NCBI GenBank assembly: GCA_003220435.1
Contig: QHSL01000061.1
Span: forward strand, 1 to 64,000
Length of the DNA: 64,000 bases
Origin: Candidatus Rokuibacteriota bacterium
Lineage (GTDB): Bacteria > Methylomirabilota > Methylomirabilia > Rokubacteriales > CSP1-6
Direction of reading: 5' to 3'
Both the position numbers and the translations under genes were made by a program. The notes under the pieces were generated by a model. It made no database searches, was not told where the DNA came from, and was given only the letters and a program-made list of their open reading frames with translations. Each line of letters begins with the position of its first letter. Position 1 is the first letter of the stretch. Below are positions 7,359 through 15,208 of the stretch, piece after piece.

Positions 7359-9827
7359 CTAGTCGTCCTGCAAAGGGTGCGATCGGAACGCGGTCTTCGG
7401 CCGAGGCATAGGAACGTGCGTCCCCTTGACCGCGTGCCATAGGATGGCGTTCAGGATCTGGGCATCCGCCTCGTCCGGCCGATCAAGGGCCAGCGCCATC
7501 GCGTCCGTGGCGCGATACGCGTTCTTCGGATTGACCTCGCTGAGGGATTGCTGGGGCTGGAGAGCGTCGTAGGGCATGAGTGTCGGCGTGTCGCTGAAGA
7601 CGGTGATCATTGGTGCGGCGGCTGCGTCGAATTGACTCATCGGTGGAAGACCGAGGATGAGTTCGATGGTCCGCAGCATCGAGACCGTGGAGTACATGCG
7701 GTGATCGACGACGCCTCGTCGCACGTAGGGCGAGGCGACCAAGCACACGGTGCGGTGCGCATCGACGTGGTCCGGTCCGTCCTGCGCGTCGTCCTCAATG
7801 ATGAAGATGGCCGTCTCCCGCCAGACTGTCGAGCGGGACACGGTTTGCACAATCCGACCTAGTGCGAGATCGTTGTCCGCCACCATGGCTTTCGGCGATG
7901 GGTAGCCGGGACGGGTGGCCGCCGTATGGTCATTGGGGAGTGAGAGGATCATCAGCCTCGGAACCGCGCCGCGCCGAACGAAGTCCTCGAACTCTGCCTC
8001 CCAGGCGTCGACACGCGTCTGGTCGCGAATCGAGAGATCGTAGCCTGCGTAGGTCGGAGAGAAGTGCCCGGCTAGCGCATGGGTGAACGGAGCCGGCTCC
8101 ACGGCCGGTGGCTTGGAGCGGAACGCGAAGAACTCTCCGTACACGCGATACGTCAGACCGGCCCGTGCGGCGTACTCCCACAGATAGCCTCGCAGGGGCG
8201 CCGAGGCGCCTGACCCCCCCTGGAAATCGTAGAAGCGATTCCGGTTGGAGTAGTTGGCCGGCCACATCTTCTGCACATAGTCTGTCGCGACGGCGGCGGT
8301 CGACCAATTGTGGCCATCGGCAGAGACTTCCGCGTCCGCATAGCAGTTGTCCAAGAGGACAAAGGTTTCCGCCAGCGCGTGGTGGTTGGGCGTGACGTCG
8401 CGACCGAACAGGACGAGATTGCGGTCACCGTCGCCTTGGGAAAGATCGCCGAGGACCTGATCGTAGGTTCGGTTCTCCTTGATGATGTAGATGACATGCC
8501 GGATGAGACTCGGATCCCCAACGCGGCGAGGCACGGCGTGCGGAATCGTGTCTCGTGGACCCTGGGTGAGAATCTTCTGGGTCTCGTCAAACCCGTTGTT
8601 CTGCACGACCTGCGTCGTGTACTTGCCGAGCGATGCCGCGTTGGGCACACCGATCACCGACAGCGTCCCGCGCGCCATGCTACCGATGTACTGTGCGGTC
8701 GGCGCGGGTCGTTCCGGGTGAGGACCGCGCGGATTTGGCCCGGCGCCGAGGCCCTTCATGTTCCCAACGTAGAGCGACTGCCCATCGCGTGAGACCGCGA
8801 CCGCGCTCGGAAACCACGCGGTCGGAATCAGCCCACGGATGCGAAAGGTCGCAGTGTCCACGACGGCGACATCGTCATTGCCCCCGTTCGCGACGTACAA
8901 CGTGTGGCCATCCGGCGCCACCGCGAGGGCGTTGGGCATCGAGCCCATCGGCGCCCCCGGATAGGGTGAGAGGTCTACAGTTCCCACCACCGCGTCCGTC
9001 GATGTGTCGACGACGCTGACGGTGTCGCTTGTCGCGTTCGCAACGTAGAGACGCTTGCGGTCAGGTGATAGCGCCAGCCCGCTGGCGTGACCTCCGGTAG
9101 GAATTCGCTGAAGCAATCGCTGCTGACCGATGTCGATGACGCTCACGCCGCCGCCATTCCACTCGGAGACGTAGAGTTTCGCGCCGGCGTGGACCAGCGT
9201 ATACGGAAGCGTGCCGATGTTGTCGGCCCTCGCGGCCGGCGCGAGACGAACTCGGGCGCGCACCTGGCCGGTCGCCGTGTCGATGAACGCCACGGCGTTC
9301 TCGAGATTGAGGGCGGCATAGAGGACTGCGCCGTCAGGCGAAATCGCGAGACCCGCAGGGTAGATCCGGGCCGTAGCGGGGCCGAGCGAAATGGGCAGGC
9401 GTTCGGCCATGGCCCGTCCATCGAAGTCGTACACGCGAATCTTGTTGTTCCCGCCGGCGGAGGCATACACGCGTCGACCATCCGGCGTGACGGCGATCCC
9501 CAGAAAGAGCGCCTCGGGGCTGCGGTACGAAATCGTCTGGACGACCTTCTCCGTCGTGGAATCGAAGAGCACAAGACTCTGCTCGCCCTGACCGTTGTTG
9601 GAGATCAGCAGGTATCGGCCATCCGGAGTGGTCGCGATACCCAGCGGTCGATCTCCGATCTCGACCTGGAGACCGGCGGGCGTGAGCAGCCAATGATTGG
9701 GGGTGATCCCCGTCCCGTCTGGCTGAGGGCCAACGCGACCGAAGAAGGCCGAGCCCACCACAGCGCACGCTCCCAAGACGACGACCAGAAGAACCACGAG
9801 GATCGACCTCCTCGGGTCGAGCACCAT
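7359..9827 (-). CDS. YncE-type YVTN propeller fused to an alkaline phosphatase-like phosphoesterase
   Basis: An 822-residue lipoprotein (lipobox VVVLGAC, ribosome site AGGAGG). Residues about 50-400 form a seven-bladed YVTN propeller (GIATTPDGRYLLISNNGQGE, GLALSPDRKRLYVANATSDT, ALAVAPDGHTLYVANGGNDD). Residues about 430-760 are a phosphoesterase of the PF04185 class: VIYIIKENRTYDQVLGDL, ADGHNWSTAA, LSLPNDHTAATRPG and AIFIIEDDAQDGPDHVDAHR, which supply the metal ligands. The fusion is a known family; phosphomonoester or phospholipid substrates are possible. It is monocistronic, starting opposite a small plus-strand frame. Confidence 0.85.
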   Translation of the reverse strand: MVLDPRRSILVVLLVVVLGACAVVGSAFFGRVGPQPDGTGITPNHWLLTPAGLQVEIGDRPLGIATTPDGRYLLISNNGQGEQSLVLFDSTTEKVVQTISYRSPEALFLGIAVTPDGRRVYASAGGNNKIRVYDFDGRAMAERLPISLGPATARIYPAGLAISPDGAVLYAALNLENAVAFIDTATGQVRARVRLAPAARADNIGTLPYTLVHAGAKLYVSEWNGGGVSVIDIGQQRLLQRIPTGGHASGLALSPDRKRLYVANATSDTVSVVDTSTDAVVGTVDLSPYPGAPMGSMPNALAVAPDGHTLYVANGGNDDVAVVDTATFRIRGLIPTAWFPSAVAVSRDGQSLYVGNMKGLGAGPNPRGPHPERPAPTAQYIGSMARGTLSVIGVPNAASLGKYTTQVVQNNGFDETQKILTQGPRDTIPHAVPRRVGDPSLIRHVIYIIKENRTYDQVLGDLSQGDGDRNLVLFGRDVTPNHHALAETFVLLDNCYADAEVSADGHNWSTAAVATDYVQKMWPANYSNRNRFYDFQGGSGASAPLRGYLWEYAARAGLTYRVYGEFFAFRSKPPAVEPAPFTHALAGHFSPTYAGYDLSIRDQTRVDAWEAEFEDFVRRGAVPRLMILSLPNDHTAATRPGYPSPKAMVADNDLALGRIVQTVSRSTVWRETAIFIIEDDAQDGPDHVDAHRTVCLVASPYVRRGVVDHRMYSTVSMLRTIELILGLPPMSQFDAAAAPMITVFSDTPTLMPYDALQPQQSLSEVNPKNAYRATDAMALALDRPDEADAQILNAILWHAVKGTHVPMPRPKTAFRSHPLQDD

Positions 9828-9867
9828 TCAGCATCTCCTCCTGGGCGGGCTGAGGTTTCCGAAGGCC

Positions 9868-10032
9868 GTGAACTGGAACACGAATTCACGCGCCGAGATT
9901 CTACTGTACGAGCTGGCGACACGGCTCGCCTTGCTTCTCACCGTGAAGATCTTGATCGTCGCCGTGATTGTGACGGCGCTCTTCGGTAGGCGGCAGTGCG
10001 ACTCCCTCGAGCCGAGTCAGGGGCGGCGTTGA
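9868..10032 (+). CDS. Possible small single-span membrane protein
   Basis: A 54-codon frame from GTG at 9868 to TGA at 10030-10032. It reads NWNTNSRAEILLYELATR and then a membrane span, LALLLTVKILIVAVIVTALF, closed by GRRQ. It fills the gap between the divergent YncE fusion gene and the convergent gene that ends at 10033, with no overlap on either side. There is no strong ribosome binding site and I recognise no family. The clean amphipathic-then-hydrophobic design favours a real protein, but confidence is limited. Confidence 0.4.
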   Translation: MNWNTNSRAEILLYELATRLALLLTVKILIVAVIVTALFGRRQCDSLEPSQGRR

Positions 10033-10470
10033 TCAGTCATGCTTCCCCTTGCCCTGGCCTGGTCCGTGCCCGATGCCAGGGGGCGGTCCGCCCATCTTTT
10101 GGGCCTGCCCGGGCGGAACCTTGTAGTACGCCACAGGCACTTCGAGCACCGGAGCCGGAACGAGGGCCGGCTTGGTGAACGCCCAAGGCCCGTTGTGCTG
10201 CTTCGCAGAGAACCATGCGCCGTCGTGGAAGGTGTAGTACCGCCCGGAGTAGAAGAAGAAGTTCACGGACGCGCGTGGAGCGTAGTAGACGGGGCTCCCA
10301 GGGATCACGACGAGCTGCGGCGGCGCCGCGAAGACCATTGGCGGCGCCGGGGGCGGGGGCACGCCGCGGTTGACACCGATGCTGACGTTCTCCGCGACGG
10401 CGACGGCTGGCAGTACCGCGCCTACAATCATCGCCACGAAGCCTGCCACCACAGTTGCTTGAGTTTTCAA
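10033..10470 (-). CDS. Exported proline/tyrosine-rich hypothetical protein
   Basis: A 145-residue exported protein of unknown function. It begins with TTG at 10470 (GGAGG upstream) and has a signal peptide, FVAMIVGAVLPAVAVAENVS. The mature region has a short repeat-like core: PGSPVYYAPRASVNFFFYSG, YYTFHDGAWFSA, GPWAFTKPALVPAPVLEVP and AYYKVPPG. Similar Y/W-rich modules occur in small envelope proteins of Deltaproteobacteria and allies. The tail is Gly/His/Lys-rich. Function is not inferable. Confidence 0.65.
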   Translation of the reverse strand: MKTQATVVAGFVAMIVGAVLPAVAVAENVSIGVNRGVPPPPAPPMVFAAPPQLVVIPGSPVYYAPRASVNFFFYSGRYYTFHDGAWFSAKQHNGPWAFTKPALVPAPVLEVPVAYYKVPPGQAQKMGGPPPGIGHGPGQGKGKHD

Positions 10471-10795
10471 CGGTCCAATCCTCCAGCGGTGCGGCGGTGT
10501 CGATCGCCGCTCGCGGAATCAGAAACGGCAGGAACGTTATGTGCAGGTCTCGTGCCGGGAGAGCGTGGATAGGAACGCCAGGAATCCCAGTAGTTGCATC
10601 CGCCATTGAGGGCCCGGCGCCAAGCGATGTCCGACAGGAGTGCCGTTTTTACATCGCCCGCTCCATCGACCTCGTGCCAAGTACCGCAGGTGGCTGCACG
10701 TTGAAGAAATTCCAGGCCAGGACCGGGAGCAGATCAGCAGCGTATCAGGACGACCGAGTTGTCCCATCGGTGCGGGCTTCGTCCGGCTCGAGGGT
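10471..10795. other. Intergenic region without a supported gene
   Basis: About 325 bp upstream of the exported protein and downstream of the small lipoprotein gene, both on the minus strand. Frames crossing it lack ribosome binding sites, signal peptides or motifs. It presumably holds the promoter of the gene ending at 10033; I cannot point to clear -35/-10 boxes. Confidence 0.4.
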
Positions 10796-11089
10796 CTATT
10801 GGGGCGTTAGAGGCTGCCCATCAGATCCTCGCTTGATGTATCCCCTCGCCGTGAGGCAGCGCTCGGCTAACGTCTGCCGTCGTCCAGGGACACGGAAAAG
10901 GCTAGGGATGGCCTCCCGGGCGTCGCGGTCGCACTCGTACGAGTCCTTCTCCCAGTTGCTCTGTGCTGGTGCAACCCAATCGGTGTAGATGAGGCTGATG
11001 CCGCTCATGTTGATGTCGCTGCCGTGGTCGCTGACCGTGAAGCTGCAGCCAGCGACCATCGAGACCAGGAGCCAGAGCCACCGCTTCAT
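10796..11089 (-). CDS. Small lipoprotein of unknown function
   Basis: A 97-residue protein with a lipoprotein signal (KRWLWLLVSMVAGC), so it should be lipidated at Cys15 and sit in the envelope. The mature part contains NWEKDSYECDRDAREA and ERCLTARGYIKRG. The pattern of two Cys with 'CLxxRGY' resembles small lipoproteins that carry a disulfide and end in a conserved RGY turn. Its start overlaps the stop of the PAC2 gene (TGATG), so it is translationally coupled as the last gene of an SDR-PAC2-lipoprotein operon. Confidence 0.65.
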   Translation of the reverse strand: MKRWLWLLVSMVAGCSFTVSDHGSDINMSGISLIYTDWVAPAQSNWEKDSYECDRDAREAIPSLFRVPGRRQTLAERCLTARGYIKRGSDGQPLTPQ

Positions 11090-11988
11090 CAGCCTTCCTT
11101 GCCACCTTCCGGTTGGCCACGCAGGAAGTCCTGTAACTCTTGCATCAGCTTTTCTGAATCGAGTTTGCCGCTCGGTAGCGGTGGCTGCTCCTCGGCCGCC
11201 GTCGCGTCGTACTGCTGCTCGAGTTGATGCACGTGCTCTCGGGTGGCGCGATTCCGAGCCACCTCGCGATCACATTGGGTGCGGAATTCTTGGATGGCCT
11301 CGGCGAAGTGGGACAGGTCCGGGCTGAGGTGGAGCAGGCGGGCAACATGGGTCAACAGTGCGTGGATCGCCGCTGGATTCTCGGCGTTTTGCAGGTAATG
11401 GGGCGCTTGCCCCATCAAGCCGAGATGCGACATTCCACGTCGCTCGGCGGCGTCCAAGACTACGGTGGAAATACCGGTCGGCCCTTCGTAGCTCGGACGA
11501 CGATAGATGCCCCAGGCTTCGATCACCGATCGCCAGGCGGGGTCGCTGGAGCGTCCGGTGACACGTATTGGACGGGTATGAGGCGCGCCCGCCAAGAGCG
11601 CTCCGAGCGAGACGATCCGCCTCACCCCGCAGCGCTCGGCCACATCAAGGAACGCCTTCGTATAGGCGCGCCACTTCTGATGGGGCTCTACACCGCAAAA
11701 CAGGAGTAGGCCGTCGCGACCATCCCCTGGATGCCACGCGAAGAACTCACTCCGTGGCCACTGGATGTCACGTTCCCCATCAGCCTTCAACCGCACCTCG
11801 GGCCGTTCCTGGGTGAACACGAAGAATTGTTCAGGATCTATCCAGGCCAGCCGGGCGGCCGGGAGGTCGCGCACCAGATGGCGCAAGGCGCCCGTTGCCG
11901 CCTGGCCGGCATCGACCCATCCCCCGAACGCCATCACCATCGTCGTCAAGTTGGCGGGCGGCTCGCGGTCAAAACCTACATGGTCCAT
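11089..11988 (-). CDS. PAC2 family protein (proteasome-assembly-chaperone-like)
   Basis: About 299 residues of the PAC2 superfamily, ATP-grasp-unrelated Rossmann-like proteins related to eukaryotic proteasome assembly chaperones, also common in proteasome-bearing bacteria. Motifs: TMVMAFGGWVDAGQAATGAL, ARLAWIDPEQFF, RIVSLGALLAGAPHTRP and LGLMGQAPHYL. The C-terminal 60 residues are coiled-coil-like and acidic. ATG at 11988 has GAGAGG 6 nt upstream; ATG at 11994 is also possible. No proteasome genes lie in the window, so the role is open. Middle gene of a three-gene minus-strand operon. Confidence 0.8.
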   Translation of the reverse strand: MDHVGFDREPPANLTTMVMAFGGWVDAGQAATGALRHLVRDLPAARLAWIDPEQFFVFTQERPEVRLKADGERDIQWPRSEFFAWHPGDGRDGLLLFCGVEPHQKWRAYTKAFLDVAERCGVRRIVSLGALLAGAPHTRPIRVTGRSSDPAWRSVIEAWGIYRRPSYEGPTGISTVVLDAAERRGMSHLGLMGQAPHYLQNAENPAAIHALLTHVARLLHLSPDLSHFAEAIQEFRTQCDREVARNRATREHVHQLEQQYDATAAEEQPPLPSGKLDSEKLMQELQDFLRGQPEGGKEG

Positions 11989-12018
11989 GATCATCCTCTC
12001 GGCAGTGGAGAGCGTCGC

Positions 12019-12861
12019 TCAAAAGCTCGGCTTGGTTGCGAATGGTGTCAACTGCAACTCGTGCGTCCAACAGGATTTGTCCTGGGTGTGCAAGTAATAG
12101 AAAGCCTCGGCGATCTTCACGGGATTCATCACGACGTCGGGGTTCTGTTGGGCTCTCGGAAGTGCTCGGGTGCCCGGCGAGTCGATGAGGCCGTCGATCA
12201 CGACATTGGCCACGTGTACGCCGTGCTCGGAATATTCTTCCGTCAGCACCTGCGCCAGCGTGCGCATCATGACGCGCGGATAATACAGCGACTGCCCGGT
12301 CATGCGTTTGCGACCACGCAATGAGAACGCGTTGTTTGAAATAAGGAAGGAGCCGGCACCACGCTGTCGCATGGCCGGCAATACCTCCTGGGCGACGAGG
12401 AACGGCCCGCGGCTGGCAATGTGCTGGGCGGTTTCGAATATGTCGATGGGGACGTGCTCCAGCAACTCTTTCTCCGGCGGCAAGTCGCGCCCCTCGAGAT
12501 ACCCGGCGTTGTAGACCAGGACATCGGGGTCACCAGCTTGCTGGCGAATCGTGGCGAATGCCCGTGAGATGGATTCGCCTGACACCAGGTCCAGCTCGAC
12601 GATCGTACCTTCACCGCCTTGCTCGATGATGGCCTTCTCCAGCGCCGAGGCATTGGCGGCACTTCGCGTCGTCAGGACGACAAAAAACCCCTCCTGGGCA
12701 AATTTCTGCGCGATGGCGCCGCCGACGCCCCACCGCATGCCGACGGGTATGTCGCTGTCGTCGAGCGCCTTGCCGTGCGCCAGCTTGGTGTTGCGTCCAT
12801 CGGACTGCCACTTGGAGGTTGCCCCAACCACGACGGCGACCCGCTTGCGGCCTGGGTTCAT
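12019..12861 (-). CDS. Short-chain dehydrogenase/reductase with an expanded glycine motif
   Basis: A 280-residue Rossmann-fold protein. The cofactor motif begins VAVVVGATSKWQSDGRNT and is interrupted by about 25 residues before GVGGAIAQKFAQEGF, so the usual TGxxxGIG is expanded. The Asn motif is VLVYNAG. In the catalytic region, FLISNNAFSLRG is followed by GQSLYYPRVMMRTL: the Tyr is present but the Lys of YxxxK is replaced. It may bind nucleotide without classical SDR chemistry. ATG at 12861 has GAGGA at a good distance; TTG at 12888 is less likely. First gene of an operon with the PAC2 and lipoprotein genes. Confidence 0.75.
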   Translation of the reverse strand: MNPGRKRVAVVVGATSKWQSDGRNTKLAHGKALDDSDIPVGMRWGVGGAIAQKFAQEGFFVVLTTRSAANASALEKAIIEQGGEGTIVELDLVSGESISRAFATIRQQAGDPDVLVYNAGYLEGRDLPPEKELLEHVPIDIFETAQHIASRGPFLVAQEVLPAMRQRGAGSFLISNNAFSLRGRKRMTGQSLYYPRVMMRTLAQVLTEEYSEHGVHVANVVIDGLIDSPGTRALPRAQQNPDVVMNPVKIAEAFYYLHTQDKSCWTHELQLTPFATKPSF

Positions 12862-13011
12862 GAGGGATTCCTCGGTAAGCATAGGCAAAAGAGGCGCCCT
12901 TCACAACCGCGTCCCTGGGGCTGCACGGTCCTTGACCCTCCGCGAACCCTCCGGTTAAGCTCGGCCACACCTTCGACGCGGTGCCCAGGGCCGATTGAGA
13001 GGAGTCGCACC

Positions 13012-13962
13012 ATGCCCATGAGACTCGGCGGCGGCAACTTGCTGTTCGAACCGGTGGAGGGCTGGGAAAAGCTTCCGGCGGGGTGGTCCTTCATCGACGT
13101 GGCCGGCGTCGCAGTGGACGGCAAGGACAACGTCTACGTCTTCAACCGGGGGGAGCATCCCGTCGTCGTCTTCGACCGCGATGGCAACCTCCTGCGATCG
13201 TTCGGCGAAGGCCTGTTCAGCCAGCGCCCGCACGGCATCCACACCGGCCCCGACGACTCGGTCTACTGCGTGGACGATGGACTGCACACGATCCAGAAGT
13301 TCTCCGTGGACGGCAAGTTGCTGATGACCTTGGGTAGCCCCAACCAACCGGCCCCCAAGTGGCAGGGTAAGCCCTTCAACCGTCCGACCCACGTCGCGGT
13401 GTCACGCGTCACCGGGCATCTCTATGTTTCTGACGGGTACGGCAACAGCCGCGTCCACAAGTTCACGCCCGAGGGCCGTCACGTTCTGTCGTGGGGCGAG
13501 CCAGGCATCGACCCTGGCCAGTTCATCCGGCCGCACAACGTCGTGATCGACAAGGACGATCGCGTCTACATCGCCGACCGCGAAGCCCATCGCGTCCAGG
13601 TGTTCGACGCCAATGGCAAGTTCATCACCATGTGGAACAACATCCATCGACCGGACGGCATTTGCCTGGACGCGGAAGGGAACTTCTTCATCGGAGAACT
13701 GAACGGCATGGGCGGCGTGGACGACGCGCCGGGATTGGGCCACCGCGTGAGCGTGTACGATCTCCAGGGCCGCCTGCAGACCCGCTTCGGCGACCCCGAA
13801 GAGGGTGAAGGGCCGGACCAGTTCATCGCGCCGCACGGCGTCGCCGTCGACTCCCGTGGCGATCTCTACGTGGGCGACGTGGCCTTCACGATCAGGGGGC
13901 GCCACCTGAATCCGCCGCGACACCTCAGGTGCTTTCGAAAGTTCCGTCGGATCAGGGCGTGA
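13012..13962 (+). CDS. NHL-repeat beta-propeller, amidating-lyase-like
   Basis: A 316-residue cytosolic propeller built of NHL repeats: VAVDGKDNVYVFNRGEHPVV, HGIHTGPDDSVYCVDDGLHT, VAVSRVTGHLYVSDGYGNSR, NVVIDKDDRVYIADREAHRV and GVAVDSRGDLYVGDVAFTIR. It resembles the peptidyl-alpha-hydroxyglycine alpha-amidating lyase family of bacteria, whose actual reactions are mostly unknown. ATG at 13012 has GAGAGGAG upstream. There is no signal peptide. It precedes a solute-binding protein gene by 34 bp and may be cotranscribed with it. Confidence 0.8.
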   Translation: MPMRLGGGNLLFEPVEGWEKLPAGWSFIDVAGVAVDGKDNVYVFNRGEHPVVVFDRDGNLLRSFGEGLFSQRPHGIHTGPDDSVYCVDDGLHTIQKFSVDGKLLMTLGSPNQPAPKWQGKPFNRPTHVAVSRVTGHLYVSDGYGNSRVHKFTPEGRHVLSWGEPGIDPGQFIRPHNVVIDKDDRVYIADREAHRVQVFDANGKFITMWNNIHRPDGICLDAEGNFFIGELNGMGGVDDAPGLGHRVSVYDLQGRLQTRFGDPEEGEGPDQFIAPHGVAVDSRGDLYVGDVAFTIRGRHLNPPRHLRCFRKFRRIRA

Positions 13963-13996
13963 GCACGCCGGCTGAATGCCGCCCGAGGGAGACGTG

Positions 13997-15208
13997 ATGG
14001 TGCGCGTGCGTACGAATCGTCGGGTCGTCGTGGCGATCGCGATCGTCCTGAGCCTCGCGTTCACCGGCAGCAGCGCATCTGCGCCGTCGGGTGCTCCCGT
14101 CCGGATCGGAGGCACCCTCGCCCTGACGGGCCCACTGGCCTCGACGGCGCTCCTGCACAAGATCGCGGGCGAGACCTACGTCGAGGAGATGAACCGGGGC
14201 AGCGGGCTGCTGGGCCGGCCGGTCGAGTGGGTCCTTCTCGACGATCAGTCCAAGGCCGAGGTCACCCGGAGCCTCTACGAGCGACTGATCACGGTCGACA
14301 AGGTCGATCTGTTGATGGGCCCGTACGCGACGAACGCGATCCTGGCCGCCATGCCGGTGGCCCAGCGGCATCAGAAGATGCTCATCCACCACACGTTCGG
14401 CATTCCCCATCTGGCGAAGTACGAGATGCACTTCCCGACGGCGGCCTGGGGCCCCGAGCCCCATCGCACCACGCCCGGCATGGTCTTCGACGCGCTGGCC
14501 TCGACCGCGACCCCTCCGAAGACGATCGCGATCGTCACCAGCAAGTTCTCCTCGGCGCAGTACCAGTCCGCCGGAGCACGGGACGTGGCGCCGGCGCGGG
14601 GGCTGAAGGTCGTCCTCTATCTCGAGTACGAGTTCGGCACGCGGGATTTCGGGCCGATCGCGGCGCGCATCAAGGACGCGAACGCGGACTTGCTGTGGGT
14701 CGGCGCGCTCGGCCTCGACAGCAACCAGATCCTCGAGGCGCTGAAGAAGCTCGACTACACGCCCCCGCGGCACTTCCACCTGTTCCCGGCCCCGGGGCCG
14801 CTGGCCCTGGCCCCGGAGGGGAAGCTCGCGCTCTCGTTCACACAGTTCGAGGAGCACCCGCCCTTCACGTCGAACCCCACGACCGCCCGGCTGGTCAGCC
14901 TCTTCCACGAGCGTGCGGCCAAGGCCAATCTGCCGTACCCGTACGTGGACACCCAGCCCGCCAATTCCTTCGCGGCCTGGCAGGTGCTCGAGGCGGCGGT
15001 CAACGCCACGAAGAGCCTCGACGACAAGGTGCTCGCGCAGTGGCTCAAGCGGAACCGGGTCGACACGGTCCTCGGCAAGCTCCGCTTCGACGGACCGAAC
15101 AACTACGGCGACGACCTCACGAAGATCAAGCAGGTCCACGACGGCAAGTGGATGGTCGTATGGCCAAGAGAGTTCGCGGCCCCGGGTGCCCGACTCCTGT
15201 CCCCCTGA
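13997..15208 (+). CDS. ABC transporter substrate-binding protein, branched-chain amino acid (LivK) type
   Basis: Periplasmic ligand-binding protein (Peripla_BP_6 fold), 403 residues. Signal peptide RRVVVAIAIVLSLAFTGSSA; mature part opens VRIGGTLALTGPLASTALLH, the family's first ligand-loop region, and has EEMNRGSGLLGRPVEWVLLD and VDLLMGPYATNAILA. Ligands of this class are amino acids or aromatic/aliphatic acids. ATG at 13997 lies downstream of a GAGGGA site. No permease or ATPase gene follows; instead another binding protein overlaps its 3' end by 49 bp. Confidence 0.85.
   Translation: MVRVRTNRRVVVAIAIVLSLAFTGSSASAPSGAPVRIGGTLALTGPLASTALLHKIAGETYVEEMNRGSGLLGRPVEWVLLDDQSKAEVTRSLYERLITVDKVDLLMGPYATNAILAAMPVAQRHQKMLIHHTFGIPHLAKYEMHFPTAAWGPEPHRTTPGMVFDALASTATPPKTIAIVTSKFSSAQYQSAGARDVAPARGLKVVLYLEYEFGTRDFGPIAARIKDANADLLWVGALGLDSNQILEALKKLDYTPPRHFHLFPAPGPLALAPEGKLALSFTQFEEHPPFTSNPTTARLVSLFHERAAKANLPYPYVDTQPANSFAAWQVLEAAVNATKSLDDKVLAQWLKRNRVDTVLGKLRFDGPNNYGDDLTKIKQVHDGKWMVVWPREFAAPGARLLSP

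Noticed and set aside
14227-15159. Open frame extending the second binding protein 311 codons upstream
   Set aside because: That part is the shadow of the LivK-type gene in another frame; the protein begins at ATG 15160 before a normal signal peptide.
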